Notes: generated by a model from the sequence alone, not told the origin. A DNA stretch of 64,000 nucleotides from Chlorops oryzae (GCA_020466095.1 CM035808.1:22830296-22894295); one strand, 5' to 3'; counted from the first letter of the stretch, positions 1 through 12,677 are shown. Made by a program: numbers and translations.

Positions 1-1285
1 TTGAGTGAAAAATCGAAAAGCCGGAATTTCATTTGCTTAATATCCGTTAGGATAATTTTTTGAGCTTTTGTATGTTGGAGCAGTTGATGATGCCTTTTCA
101 TGCGTAAAACGTAAACAGAAGGCCGGCCTAGATAGGCACATGCATACATACAAACGATACATATGACTTATATGTTAGAGATTTTGGCTGTATTGATAAA
201 TTTTGCTACTACACATACTGTCATTCATATTTGTCTATCTTGTGGATAATACGTTTAATGCAAAATTTGATGTTTAAAGGACAATGTTTTTACTCTGAAA
301 AGTATCGATATTTGCTGAACACTCAAAATATTTGTAAAATGATTTGGAGTGGGCAGAAAGGACGCCAAAAGGAATATATGTATACCTTTTGTAATTTCTA
401 TGATTGGACTGCTCGAGACAGACAGCTAAAATGTTTGCTTAATTAAACTTTGGCTTAATTAAACAATAAACATAGCAGAAAAGAGTAATGAAATGGAATG
501 ATTGGGCAAAGTTCGCATCGTCGCAATGGGATGTCCTTATCGAAAATATGACTACTACCATCTTGTTTCAGATTTGTTTATTTATCTTTTTATTATTTTT
601 TTCTTTTTTGATTCGTTCGTTCCTTACTGATGAACAGACAACAAGAATGTATCGCGTTCAAGGGCATAAAGAAACGAAGATGTGTCAGTGACACCAAAAG
701 TTCAATAAGAAAGTTTTGTAAACAATTATGGAAATTTTTAAGGGCTGGCAGAATTTATCTGCTTTGTGGTTCATTGCCATTCAACGAAGTTTATTGATCT
801 TTATTTTATACAACCGATGAATCGCTTTTGTTTATTTATCTGTCTCTTCGTTCTGAATGCTGCATAACTTAACCCTAAATTAAATAAAACATCGTACAAG
901 GATAATAAGAATGCATTCACCTTAAAATAAATTCCTAAATGGGTCCGAAAGGTTGAAACGTTTAAGGGTATTCATTTCCAATGCATAGTTAATCAATAAG
1001 CGTAATTTATGCTGTACAGTTTTATGAATTTCGAAACACATTGAATGGATCAATAGAGCTTTTCAAATTGACCTAACAACCGATAAAATTATTTATACAA
1101 AATGAATGAATTTTTTTTGAATTCCTCTCAAACATTATTGGGGTAATTTCTCAGAATTTTTCATATCAAGAAACATAGTAGTAATAAGTAATAGGATGTT
1201 GAAGGGATACTAAGCAAATATGATTCAATAAAATCATTCGGAAATATTGAAAACTCCTTATTTTTAAAATAAATAAATTCACCAT
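1..1285. other. No gene seen; AT-rich single-copy-like DNA
   Basis: Only short open frames occur, the longest around 70 codons. One at 488-691 owes its hydrophobic stretch to a T-rich tract. A short direct repeat of a TTAATTAAAC-type motif lies near 440-465. I see no TIR, tRNA-like or splice-supported exon. Confidence 0.6.
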
Positions 1286-2155
1286 CCCAGCGGGAAAGCG
1301 TAAGGCATAAAAGAATATTTAATGCACTTTATATTGATCGAAAAACATGTCGTTTTCAAAATGGCAATTTAATATAGGAAATGTAAGGCCTTCCGTTTTG
1401 CATTACCTTTGAATGTAATTTATAAAGAAGAATTTTTAAATAATCCTTCTCTTTTGCCTTACTTTAAAATGCACAAAATAATGTTTAATTGATGACACAT
1501 TACATTAATTGCTTTCCGTTTCTTTTTGTATTAATAAAATAAATAATATTAAATAACACAGTGCTACAAAAAAAACATATATATATGCACAATCCTGACA
1601 TGGCACGACATCGATATTATGATGAGAGTCAAATTTTCATGTTTACAAAAAACGTTGTAACTTGAACATTTTTCAACCGATTTTGATAAGCGATAGCATA
1701 TTTTACTCGAGATTCAATGTACTTTGATAATAACTGTAAGAAACTGAATATTTTTTAGGATTTGTTACATAAAAAATACGTCAAACTGTAAACAACGTGA
1801 AATAAAATGGGTAAATTTTAGATAACTTTCATAAATATCCAACTTTTTTTGTAGGAAGTATAGATAATTGTATATGTTTCGAAAGCTCAATGTTTCTAGT
1901 TTCCAAAACTAGCAATTGAAAATCGGTTGACGGAGTGACAATCGTTTAAGTGCGCGGAGTACGGGAAAAACGGTTTTTAAACAAGAACTTGAAAATTTGG
2001 GGGTGTTAGACAATTTTGAAACACATTTTCATGATGTACTCATCAAGACCTACAACGTACACTAGGTCACTTGAAAAGTGAAAAATCACTGTAGCACTGT
2101 GTAATTGCTCTTTAAATCATGCAAGTTTTAAGGCCTTACACAAATCCTCGCTGGG
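1286..2155. mobile_element. CCCAGC-type non-autonomous element, copy 1 (2-bp flank match AT)
   Basis: The left end reads CCCAGCGGGAAAGCGTAAGG and the right end, read inward, CCCAGCGAGGATTTGTGTAA; both continue into an AAGGC motif. The base pair AT flanks both ends (1284-1285 and 2156-2157). The body is shared, in reverse orientation, with the element at 37201-38092, for example the stretch with GCCTTCCGTTTTGCATTACC. Without the nested insertion at 1557-2101 it is about 320 bp. No coding capacity is visible. The superfamily is unassigned. Confidence 0.65.
1557..2101. mobile_element. Nested TIR element, TIR CACAGTGCTACA, 3-bp TSD TAA
   Basis: Perfect 12-bp inverted ends CACAGTGCTACA / TGTAGCACTGTG bound 545 bp of non-coding DNA. 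The related element at 37201-38092 lacks this insertion and shows the empty site. Comparing the two leaves TAA duplicated (1554-1556 and 2102-2104). A TAA target fits PIF/Harbinger, while CACAG ends recall the CACTA/CMC group, so the superfamily is open. Confidence 0.65.
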
Positions 2156-2494
2156 ATGATTTAGGACAAAGCGAACTCATATCCTTTAACAACATAAGGT
2201 CCTATTTTGCTTCGAAAGTTTTTTTTAACAGAAATTGAAGTACACGTGAAAGCATTTCATAATCCCAAGTCGAAACTCCAAGAATAATCTAGACATCATT
2301 TAAAATCGAAATTATTCAATAATTTGCTAAGGTCCGAAGGAAGATTATAAGAGCTAGTTTTTTTTTCTATCAAGAAGAAAGTATTAGGATGGCTTTCAAG
2401 AAAGGATTTTATAGGATTAAACGTACAAAAAACATTGAAAGCGGCCATAAGCCTTGAATCAATAATAACGACAGCCGTGAAAATGTATTTTTCC

Positions 2495-3441
2495 CAGGGA
2501 TCGAAAATAATAATTATGACATTGATTTTTTACCGAAAAAATCATTGGGCATTATTTGTTCTACGGAATCTTGAGATACACCAAAGTTATTGGTTTTTTA
2601 TGAAATACCTAACAAAAAAAGAAAAACCTTTATTTGCAATTTTTATTTAAAAATTAAGGTTTTATTATTAATTTCTAATTTTTTTTTAACATATTACAAA
2701 ATAAGACTTTTTTTCTAATACTTATATAAAAATTTAAAAATATCTCTTAAATCGTAAGATTTATTTATAAATCATAGAATAAGTCTTACATTTTGATTTT
2801 TATTTCAAAGTCAGTAAATAAGTCTTATTTTACGATACTTATTTTGAAATTGAAAAATATTTATTATTTCTGAAAATTACTTGGGAAATTCCAGCCTGAA
2901 TATCCAGCCACTATTCATGCAATACGTAAGTAGGAACTCGCATTGGCAAAAGGAAATGGACCGGTATTGTAAGGGTAATGTCTGAGCTATTACCTGGCAG
3001 GCTAACAGCCTTGCAATGATTTAGGCCTGAAAACGCCACTGGGTATAAAAGCTCATAGTCCGCATACATTAAAATATTTTCCAATATGCCATTTCGTTCG
3101 AAAAATATGTAAAATCAATTTTTATTTTTGATTTTTAAAATAATTATCAAAAATAATTATTATTTTTCGATTTTAAAATAAGTATCGTAAAATAAGACTT
3201 ATTTTCTGACTTTGAAATAAAAATCAAAATGTAAGACATATTCTATGAATTAAAAAAAAAAAATTACGATTTAAGAGATATTTTTAAATTTTTATATAAG
3301 TATTAGAAAATAAAACATATTTTGTAATATGTTGAAAAAAATTATGAAATAATACTTATTTTTTAATTTCTTTCAAAAAGTTTTGAAATAACTATTAAAC
3401 TGTAATTTTTATAACAAATCTTATAATTGTTGCGGTCCCTG
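2495..3441. mobile_element. hAT-type foldback element, 8-bp TSD ATTTTTCC
   Basis: Ends CAGGGATCG... and ...CGGTCCCTG are inverted repeats. Exact 8-bp copies ATTTTTCC flank them at 2487-2494 and 3442-3449, which is the hAT signature. Long AT-rich arms (about 2690-2880 against 3120-3365) are near-complementary and would form a hairpin. The loop at about 2885-3110 is less AT-rich and contains TATAAAAG near 3044. There is no transposase, so it is a non-autonomous, palindromic MITE. Confidence 0.85.
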
Positions 3442-3449
3442 ATTTTTCC

Positions 3450-5262
3450 TTAATTTTCAGAAAATAATTTCAACAAAATCAAAGAAAACAAAAAAAATAT
3501 TTAGAAAAAAAATAGATAAAAAATTGAAAAATTCCCTTAAAGCAGAAATAATCAAAACAGGTGGAAAAACATTAAGAAGACTTGAGAAAATTAATTTTAT
3601 AAACTCAAGAAGCAATTATTATGCCACGCTCAACTGAAATAAGTGCTTCAGAATAAACGCAATTAAATGCAAATTTTTTGCTCGAAATGGAAAATGATTT
3701 TCTTGTAAGAAGGACGCACACAGCGAAAAGGAATAAGAAAAGGAGGGTCTTGGAGTTGTAATTTTTCCATTTTCAATTTCCTTTCGAGTCAACTTTAATT
3801 TTAATTTTTTTTTTTTTGTCTTTGTTCGTTTTCTAAGTACTATTTGAGTAAACATTAAATAGATTCGGTTGACTTCAGTTGGGGTCATACGTTTTCTGCA
3901 GTTTAGTAGTCAGTCTAAGAAGAATTAAAAAGAAGAAAAAGGAAAAGGAAGAAGCTTTTCTTTTATGCCCGCCCAGTATTAGGGAGTATTCTTATCGTTT
4001 TCTTATCGAATAGCAATAAAAAGATACTAACGTTAAATGGCATATAAAACACCTTTTTAATTTCATGATAGTTCGCCCGTTCGTCCGTTTCGTCCATTCG
4101 TCCTTTTAAGATTGTCGATTGTCGTAGCGAAAGAGAGGATTTATGTTAAAGCAAAACGTTGACTTTTATGGTCGTTTGAAAGAATTATGTTCTTTCGACG
4201 AAAAGTCAGCACAATACACAATTCTTACTTGGCTCTTTAACTCGCATGGGAGATTTCTTAACAAAACTGTTCTCGCACTGTACCTTCACTTTGACATTGG
4301 CTCGCCTGTATTCCACAATGTATTTGCAATAAAACCAAAGCATAGAAGTCTCTGTGCCCGTTTCAATGGATGCGTTGCATGAATTATTTATTTGCTTTTG
4401 TGGACATGAATTATTTTTATGAAGCTTACGACAAATGAATTGATTCCTGCTGACTGGCTGAAAGCGAGCTTAATTCATTGATGATATGAGTTCAATGGAA
4501 AGTCAAACAATGGGGAAACTCATAGGAAAATAGGCAAAAATGAGGGAAAAATCGAAATTTTTAGGAATCGCTGGAATCGGAATCGTTCGACTCGGTGCAG
4601 TAAATGAAATTAAATGATGTGGAAGTCAGTGGCACATTTATTGTGCAGCAGTCATGAACAGAAGTTCGGTTTTTATGTGCTGCATTCGAGCAGAGGAATT
4701 TCATTAGTGACTAACTAATTTTTGGAAAGCTTCAATGTGGATAGCTTTTATGTGGTCGAAATATTCACATAATTTCGTAGAAATTTCTTATTTTTAAAGA
4801 ATAAATTGAATTCGGTTTGCAAAAGAGGCGAAAAAACATAAATATCAATATTATATAGAAAAATTATACATTTTTGAGCATTTATCAGAGGTACTTATTC
4901 CAGATTTAGCATAGTCCACACGATTTCAAAATATTTCTATGAAGATGTGTACAAAATAGGAGCGCTTTCAAATAAATAACAGTCTCTGGATTTAAAATGT
5001 TCTAAATATTTACATGCATACTTTTGGGGGTTCATTTTATGATTTGTTGATTCCACTGATTACACTATGATACATATTTGAGGCCATCGAATGTTAACAA
5101 ATTGTTGACTACAAATCCTGACAAATCTTGATAAATGTATTGAACCCCTCTACATTCGAGTATATGTATTTGATTTTGCTGGATTGGCTACAGGATCATG
5201 TTAAAATGAACTCGAAAAGTTTGGCCGAGAATTAAGTTGCGCAGTTTTGCTTTTATTTATTG
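3450..5262. other. No gene seen; AT-rich single-copy-like DNA
   Basis: Short chance frames only (for example 79 codons at 4143-4382). Around 4078-4104 there is a loose CGTCC-spaced repeat. No TIR pair, splice-bounded exon or RNA gene was found. Confidence 0.55.
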
Positions 5263-5312
5263 CTTTCAGTCCGATTCTATAAATTCCCGGTGAATTATTT
5301 CATGCGGCATTG
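5263..5312 (+). repeat. 50-bp direct repeat, matches 6781-6830
   Basis: The motif CTTTCAGTCCGATTCTATAA opens this stretch and recurs with a few changes at 6781, continuing through CCCGG and GCATTGAA. It sits immediately left of the duplicated block at 5321-6681 and again immediately right of it, suggesting an old local tandem duplication. Confidence 0.6.
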
Positions 5313-5320
5313 AAAAAAAA

Positions 5321-6681
5321 TACTAAATAAAATTTTTGAAGCTCTCTTTAAGGCGTTTTTGACAAAAATTCAAGCCATTTTAGCGACCTCTAAGCCTCAA
5401 TCCAAATAGTTTTCAATCATGACTGAATTTTTGTTAGTACCTTAGCTTCCTTTTTAGACCCCGCCGTTTTAGAAATTCAACACTTTTTTTTCACGTCTGA
5501 AACACGTTAAGGGGACCTTCTGGTCTAGAATTTTTTGAAAATTGATTTTTTTTTTTTATATATATTTCGGAAGAATAGACTTTTAAGAATATGCTGGCAA
5601 AGTTTCGTGAAGATATTGACAATATTTGTTTTGCTACAGCCTTTTTAGAAGGTGGAGACAGCAGGCAGCGCGCTTGATCAAAGCAACTTTGAACGCGTTT
5701 ATCTCAAAACCACTTTTTTTGACCTGGTGTGAATGAAAACAAAAAACCATCGAACCGATTTGTCTGGAATTTTTATATGTTATTCATAACATCAATGGCT
5801 ATGGCCCGAACTAGAATCGAATTTTTATTTCAAGAACTTCATATTTTTTCATCAAAAAAATGGTCAAAAAAAGGGGAGTTTTTGATGGTTGAAATAAAAA
5901 ATTGCGCCATTTTGTCAATTTAAAAAAAAAAAATTTATTCTAGTTCCTGCCATAGCATTCATTCTGATTAATAACATATTATTGTTTTTTTTTTCGATTA
6001 CCAGAACTTGCCAAATATCAATTTCACAACCACGGAGGTACTTTTTCAAAGATGAGGTTCACTTCAACGCCATTTTTTAAAATACCAGAATAAAAAAAAA
6101 AATTGCAAATAATTACAACAAAATTTTTTATTTTTTTGTCATATAAATCCGGAATATAATAAGCGCTGAAAAACATACTTAGAAAATCGTTTTATTATTT
6201 GGCTTAATACCAAAAATAACATTTCACTAGCACAAATATTTCACCTAAATTTTCGTGCTCTCTTTTAGACCCCCTTTAGAAGGTCACCCTTAATGTACAA
6301 TGCCTACATTGTACATACATGTATAATTATAACGAAAAAGAAGGGAAAAAAAAACCAGGAAAAAATAATACAAAAAATTACCCTTTAAAGTATATGAAAA
6401 TTTAGTTTATTTCATCGATAGTGGACCTTAAAGACCTTAGTACTTACTAGCCCATTCTATATAAATGCCCATTCTAAATTAAAGGCCCTCGGCGAATAAT
6501 ACATTTTGAATCCGGTTTCCAAGGTTTCATCATCATTGAATATACTTTCCATTTTGATATTACATTCAACCTCCGCACACGATTCAATTCACTCATTGAT
6601 TCTGTTTCAATTAAATTCGTCAAACCGTCAGTATTCGAGCGGACTGAGAAAATAAACCGATTGAAAATTTTGATGGCCTTA
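5321..6681 (+). repeat. Local duplication copy A (partner 8004-8555), interrupted by a TTAA element
   Basis: Matches 8004-8555 from ACTAAATAAAATTTTTGAAG through GATGGCCTTA. It comprises the 3' part of the hAT-type element seen complete at 7657-8192 plus about 360 bp of its right flank. The hAT part is 5'-truncated here. Copy A is longer because of the insertion at 5511-6289. A short duplication near 6296-6325 (GTACAATGCCTACATTGTAC) is also specific to this copy. Confidence 0.75.
5511..6289. mobile_element. piggyBac-like MITE, TSD TTAA
   Basis: TTAA at 5507-5510 and 6290-6293 flanks ends GGGGACCTTCT and (inward from the right) GGGTGACCTTCT, a 12-bp imperfect TIR. Copy B of the surrounding duplication (8004-8555) lacks the insertion, confirming an insertion event. 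The interior is 779 bp with only a chance 64-codon frame. TTAA targets are characteristic of the piggyBac superfamily. Confidence 0.65.
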
Positions 6682-6779
6682 ACTGCGTTTTTTTGACGAT
6701 TTTTTAAAGTTCAATGCCGATTTTGACGATTTTTGTGTTAAAAAGTGACGGTTTTAGCCAAAAATCATCTGGCAGGCCT
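6682..6779 (-). mobile_element. Possible terminal fragment of a hAT element
   Basis: Read on the minus strand the stretch begins CAGGCCTGCCAGATGATTTT, which resembles a hAT terminus. GACGATTTTT occurs twice inside. No opposite end or TSD was found, so this is a tentative fragment. Confidence 0.25.
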
Positions 6780-6830
6780 GCTTTCAGCCCGATTCTATAT
6801 ATTCCCGGAGAGTTTTTGCGTGCAGCATTG

Positions 6831-7197
6831 AAGGAAATTCTGCCTTTCCACAAATACTGAGAAGGGAATATAAAGCGTCCAAGAACTTTGAATATTTTTA
6901 TGCAGAAATCATCACATTTTTTCTATTAGCGACGTTTAGAATACTTCCTTTTTCCAAAGAGAAAAATTTCTAGGGAAAAAACTCCCTGGGAATATTCAAA
7001 CTAAATAGGTCTGTATATCTAGTACAGCGTTTAGTATTTTATTTTGCGATCTCCAACAAAGTTTAAGCCTTAGATTTGGGAAAAGAACTCTCATCTGGTA
7101 ACATAAATAGCAAAAATCTTAAATATTAAAATTTTTTTTTCCACCTTTTTCAATTTTCTGTCCCATAGTTCCCAAACTCGTACTTCTTCTTGCATGT
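6831..7197. other. No gene seen
   Basis: AT-rich sequence between the local repeats and the LINE fragment; nothing recognisable. Confidence 0.5.
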
Positions 7198-7347
7198 TTA
7201 ACTATACCGGTCTATCCCGGGGTCCGCAAAACGCGACCAGTTTCTCCATTTTATTCTGTCGGTTGCATCATCCGAGGTAAGTCCTACTGCCTCTAGGTCC
7301 CATTTTATTGTGTCCATCCAGCACTGTTTCGGACGCCCCCGTTTTCT
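7198..7347 (-). mobile_element. Non-LTR retrotransposon fragment, C-terminal end of the reverse-transcriptase ORF
   Basis: The minus strand is open for 49 codons and ends at TAA (7198-7200). The peptide starts RKRGRPKQCWMDTIKWDLEA and continues through a DDATDRIKWRNW stretch to FADPGIDRYS. The GRPK-x-W-x-D...W...DR-x-KW pattern is typical of the C-terminal tail of insect LINE ORF2 proteins, for example RTE-type elements. An in-frame stop lies just upstream, so this is a decayed 5'-truncated relic. The clade is inferred; no polymerase domain is present. Confidence 0.7.
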
Positions 7348-7656
7348 GCAACCTTAAATTTCCAGTGCGTAGCCTTTCTTTGCCAAACTCGTACGAATTT
7401 CATAAAAGTTTTTGAATCAAAATAAAGAAGAAACAAAACTGTACAACTCCTTGGAGCACACCCACTGCATCCGAGTGCTCCGAGTTCATAACGATTTTTT
7501 ACTGCAAAATTGAAAAATGTTACCCAAATTCAAATTCAAATATATTTTTTATTACCATCAAACTTGGAGCCTTTTATACTAAAATACTCGATAAAGCACA
7601 GGATTCAAACTCAAGGGTATATTTAAAACTACAATTAACAGTGATCATATGTACAT

Positions 7657-8192
7657 TAGGGCGTTTCAGACGTGAAAAAAGGTGTTGAATTTCTAAAACG
7701 GCGGGGTCTTAAAAGGAAGATTAGGTACTAACAAAAATTCTGGTATGATAAAAAAATTTTTTCATTGATTCATTTCAAAAATTCAAAATTTTGTCCATAA
7801 GGCAAAAATTAAGTCAATTACAAAAACAAATTTATATGGAAAAACATGTTTTCTAATTGCTTAAACATATTTTGAATCAATTGATCGGTAAAACATAGAA
7901 CTCTTCCCGGAAAAACCATCAATTGAAATCAATTTTTGTGTTTTCTGCCCCTAAAAGCATACAGAAAATGTTAAGATTCTGTCAAATTGGAAAATCTAAA
8001 AAAAACTAAATAAAATTTTTGAAGCTCTCTTTAAGGCGTTTTTGAACAAAAATTCAAGCCATTTTAGCGACCCATAAGCCTCAATCCAAATAGTTTTCAA
8101 TCATGACTGAATTTTTGTTAGTACCTTATCTTCCTTTTTAGACCCCGCCGTTTTAGAAATTCAACACTTTTTTTCACGTCTGAAACGCCCTA
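7657..8192. mobile_element. hAT-type MITE, 8-bp TSD ATGTACAT
   Basis: Inverted ends TAGGGCGTTTCAGACGTG / CACGTCTGAAACGCCCTA extend as an imperfect TIR of about 85 bp, through AAAACGGCGGGGTC and GGTACTAACAAAAATTC. ATGTACAT flanks both sides (7649-7656, 8193-8200); the TSD is itself palindromic, so the exact termini are ambiguous by a few bases. No coding sequence. A 5'-truncated copy lies at 5321-5509 and a diverged relative at 42840-43092. Confidence 0.8.
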
Positions 8193-8555
8193 ATGTACAT
8201 ACATGTATAATTATAACGAAAAAAAAGGGACAAAAACCAAGAAAAAATAATACAAAAAATTACCCTTTAAAGTATATGAAAATTTATTTTATTTCATCGA
8301 TAGTGGACCTAAAAGACCTTAGTACTTACTAGCCCATGCTAAATAAATGCCCATTAAAGGACCTCGGCGAATAATACTTTTTGAATCCGGTTTCCAAGGT
8401 TTCATCATCATTGAATATACTTTCCATTTTGATATTACATTCAACCTCCGCACACGATTCAATTCACTCATTGATTCTGTTTCAATTAAATTCGTGAAAC
8501 CGTCAGTATTCGAGCGGACTGAGAAAATAAACCGATTGAAAATTTTGATGGCCTT
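8004..8555 (+). repeat. Local duplication copy B (partner 5321-6681)
   Basis: Contains the right part of the hAT-type element at 7657-8192 and its flank up to GATGGCCTTA. It represents the version without the TTAA insertion found in copy A. Confidence 0.75.
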
Positions 8556-9112
8556 ACGAATAATACTCGCAATATAAGTCGAAAATAATTTGCTAGTTTC
8601 CTCGGCTAATGTATCAACATGGCATCAAAGCATAATATTCTAAAGCGAAAAATGTAATCTCTCGTTGGTGGTATAAAATCAGAGCAATAAATCTTTTGTG
8701 TGATTCATTCTATAACTAATAAGCTCAGCCATTGATACGATTCTGCACAGAGCACATTAAAATATTTGTTAAGCGAAACAAATTTTAATATCAAAGCTTT
8801 TTGAATGCAATCTGTTCGTCTTCCTTTTGCATTACGGTGCATAAAGCAAGAGGATTGAACAATTTTCAGCTCTTTCGATTCTTAAAGGTTTTTTTTTTTT
8901 GTTTTTTGTTTGGTTTAGTATTATATTATTTTGTTAAAGTGTTGTTTGCTGGGAAACTATAAATTCGATAAAATTAATAACGTCCAATATAAAATTGAAC
9001 AATATTTATATATAAACATGTATATATATTTCAACAACAGCAAGAAGCTTCGGCAAAATTTTCCAAGAAAATTGAATGTTTTCCTAACAACAAGAGACAA
9101 GATCAGCGTGTG

Positions 9113-9131
9113 CATGTATGTATGTATGTAC
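9113..9131 (+). repeat. TATG microsatellite
   Basis: Short run of about four to five TATG units, a common class in higher flies. Confidence 0.8.
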
Positions 9132-10971
9132 GTAAATGTCTTGTGCTCCTTAGACAGGCAATGCAATCCGGCAATATTTTATCGCACATTCATTCTGCTA
9201 TCTTAGCCATAGCCATTATGTGTGTGCGCGTGTGTGCGCACGTCTATCTGGCAGCACAGAAAAATGCGTTTAGCACTGCAGACTCGAATACAGTTACTTA
9301 ATGCACGCAATCCGCAATGTTGCCACCGTCGTATAAAACGAAAGATGAAAAAAAAAAAATAAAATAAAGATAAAAAATAAGGAAAAGTGCATCGAAACGG
9401 AAGCAACAAATAGGAAAAAGACGCAATAAGGCAAGGGCAAAGGACAAGAAATTGCAGGGAAATTTTATTTAATCTAATAAAAAATTGATGGTTTAAATGC
9501 GCGACTGAACTCAATGACAGGGGCATGTACTCTGTGCTATATGCGCATTTATAAACATGCTCAGTCGGATAGACAGCATGATGAACACCAGCCAAAGACG
9601 AATAAGAAGCAGAAGCCGCAGCCGAAGTCGAAGGAAAAACCATCAGCAAAGATGCGAATGTATTCTGTGAACGCACAAACAAATCATGATATCGGTAGAA
9701 TGCTATGAATTGCTAAAGGCAATGTCTGTTTTACCCTTTGAAATGCCATTTTCTGCATGAGCGCCACTGTGTGTCGCCCTGTGTGCGTGTGTTTGTGTGG
9801 GACTTGTCTCTGAAAACTTTCGACTTCAATAGAATACGTTCGTCACATATTTCCATCCGAGCGATAAGGCTTAAGTGTGTAGAGTGTCGTAGCGGAGAGA
9901 GACCAAAATTGTGGACATGCATAGGACAGTTTTTTTTTTTTTTTTTTTTTTTGTGTTCAACTGTTCGCTTTTGTCTTTGCGATACTGTCAATGGAAAGAG
10001 AAACACATTGGAATGACATGTTGAATCCAACGATTTCAATTCAACAAGATATATTGCCAATAAATGGTTGGATTTGAGTTTTCAACTGGAATTTTCAGAT
10101 CAAGTACTTATGTGTTTGTAGGCTTCGATTAGACCAAGAACTAAGTAATTGCTCTTAAAAGAAGTTTTATTGCAAATAAGTGGTAAAATTTCCTTTTATA
10201 GAAACTTTTAGCAATCTTCAACTGATGCAAATATTTATCCCCCATATTAAGTTTAAGCATTATGAGAATTCAAAGTATAAACTGCAATCTACTGAGATTA
10301 AAATTTTCATCGCAATCAATAAAAACATGAAACCAAACACACGCTGTTAAGCTTGATTCTCTAATAGACGATACATCCTTCCGCCTTTTATCATATAACC
10401 AAGCTCAAGCGCCATCGAGTTTAGTGCTTCATAAAAGCTTCTTTCACGTAAATTTGAACGAAAAAAAAAAAAAAAACAATATAAATAAAAACGAAAAATC
10501 CCCAATAAGCATATGAAATTCTTAGCATAAGAATATTGATTTAACTGGCATTTACCTTCGCTGAAACGGTTTCATCGTTTCATCATCAACCTCGACCTCA
10601 TACGATGCTTTTTAAAAGATTCCAAGCAAAATTTTTCCCAAGTAGTTATTTACAGTGTGAACTGAACGTGCTGCTTGATCTTCACCCTCTTTTCCAGACA
10701 CAATTTCCGTTGAGGAACTCCAATGTCTATCATTTTGTTTATCTGTGCAGTTTTCAAAGGTCCTCGTGGTGCCGCCATGGCATGGCATGTGAGGTTTGCA
10801 TTGATGGTTCATCTACCTTGATATTGTGTACATCTGCGATGCGAATGCCGAAGCTATAGTCAGTCAATCGCTGACAGAACTACATATATTCCTGTCTACC
10901 TACTGTCAATCAGGTAAAGTGACAGACGTGCAATCAGACGAAGAAGTCAGGCAGTCGGGTATGCACATACC

Positions 10972-10994
10972 TACATACATACATACATACATAT
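10972..10994 (+). repeat. CATA microsatellite
   Basis: About five to six CATA units ending in a short TATATG stretch. Confidence 0.85.
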
Positions 10995-11101
10995 ATGCAC
11001 AAGCATTTCTTCTTGCAATGAACATGAAAATAAATTCCACGCCCATTCTTCGGAAATCATTGGAGTCTGGTGCACCCGATCCAGTTTGTGCTCTTCCTGT
11101 T

Positions 11102-11124
11102 CCTGTTGCTGTTGCTGTTGCTGC
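11102..11124 (+). repeat. CTGTTG hexanucleotide repeat
   Basis: Nearly four CTGTTG units; would encode Gln-rich runs on the other strand but has no supported gene context. Confidence 0.8.
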
Positions 11125-12654
11125 ATGTGTTTTGGAGTTTTCTCGATTTCTAAAAATTCCATATTTAAACAGGGGGGACGTTTCTACATGTTATATGTGC
11201 TTGTAGGTATGTGAATATAAACGGTATTTCGTGCCGGAACCTATGTTTGCTCATGTGACAGGTTTTAGTGCACGCCGCGGCGTGTGTGGTACGTGCCAGT
11301 GCTTATTTATGTAGAGGTGACGAAGCTCTGCAGTTAGAAATGCGTTTACGGATTGACAGCTTAAAAAGTATTTTCAATTCGCAGTATCGATTTCTATTGG
11401 GAAATCTGTACAAATCGAATAAATAAAATTTTCTGAACATATAAACCAATGCGCTTCACAGATTGCATATGGGGATTCTGTGAATTGCGATCTATAAATA
11501 CCTACCAAATAAAGTATATGTACATGCATGCACCTATTTTTTAATTCAACAGTTTAAGCCTGAAAGGCAATAAAATCTGGTGTACCTACCTAGCTAAAGA
11601 ACCTTATGTGTCCACTATTCCATGTCCAATATTGAGGTCAATTATATTCCTCAATTAATTTGTCACCAAATAATCATCGTAGCGTTTTCCCTTATTTTAT
11701 GGACAAAAATTCGGATTGGAAATGGAAAACTTTAAAATTATCTTTTCCAACATTGATTACGTTTTTCGTTTTAGTGTTTCTTTTACCAGAAATTATGAAT
11801 ACACTCATTTAATACGATTGGCTTATCAAATTATTCAGCTCGAAATTTCTCGCCTTTAATTGTAAATAAAAATAAACAAATAAAAAAATTCATAAATAAA
11901 AAAAATTATATGAGAAAAGAGAAGATAAAAATCAATTTCAATGAAAATGAATGACACTGCATAATTTTGCTTTCGAGTTTCGCAAATGAGCTTAATGAAA
12001 TATTTTTCCCCAGAAAAACTTTTTCCAAGTTAAATATGAGCAAGCGTCCCATGCCCTGATGCCCCGATCTGAATTTTGTAAATGAGAGATTTTAAGCACA
12101 AAAAACTTTATTTTCTTAAATTTCTCTTTGTGCGCTTTCGGCAGTCGTACAGAAAAATTTGGAAAGAGGAAACTCTTACGCATCTCATTATGAAGAAAAC
12201 AATTTTCAAGCAAAATTAATGAGCATCATTAAACATCTTTAACTAAGTATAATCAGCTAACAACACATTAGTAATTCCCAGAAAGGAAAAACACAAAGAT
12301 ATCTTCTCAAAAGAGAAATCCCGAAAAGAAAGTCCCATTCTTTATGGATAGTAAGAAAAAGTTTTTTAATCAAAAACTGAATATTAAAAAATAAAAATAA
12401 AGCATTAAGCTTAAAGCATTTTTATTAGGACCCTAGATAAATAATTACTTACAATTTTAATATTTTAATCAAGGGATGGGTCAATTTTTGCTTAAAAACC
12501 GAAACTCAAAAGGGTTGTTTGTGGATAATTAAAGTATTTTTAAATTTATTGTTAAATTTTGCTTTTAAACATTGGGATGATTGTTGAAGTATTAATCCGA
12601 TTTGAGGACCATAGCGCTCAAAGTTTCCTTGCGTCCCATTTATTCAAGCTAAAT

Positions 12655-12677
12655 TATAATAATAATAATAATAATAA
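12655..12677 (+). repeat. AAT trinucleotide repeat
   Basis: Seven to eight AAT/ATA units followed by poly-A. Confidence 0.85.

Noticed and set aside
488..691. 67-codon frame with a hydrophobic segment
   Set aside because: The membrane-like stretch comes from a T-rich tract; no other support.
9203..9682. 159-codon minus-strand frame
   Set aside because: Ser/Phe-rich translation across poly-A and CA-rich microsatellite-like DNA; looks accidental.
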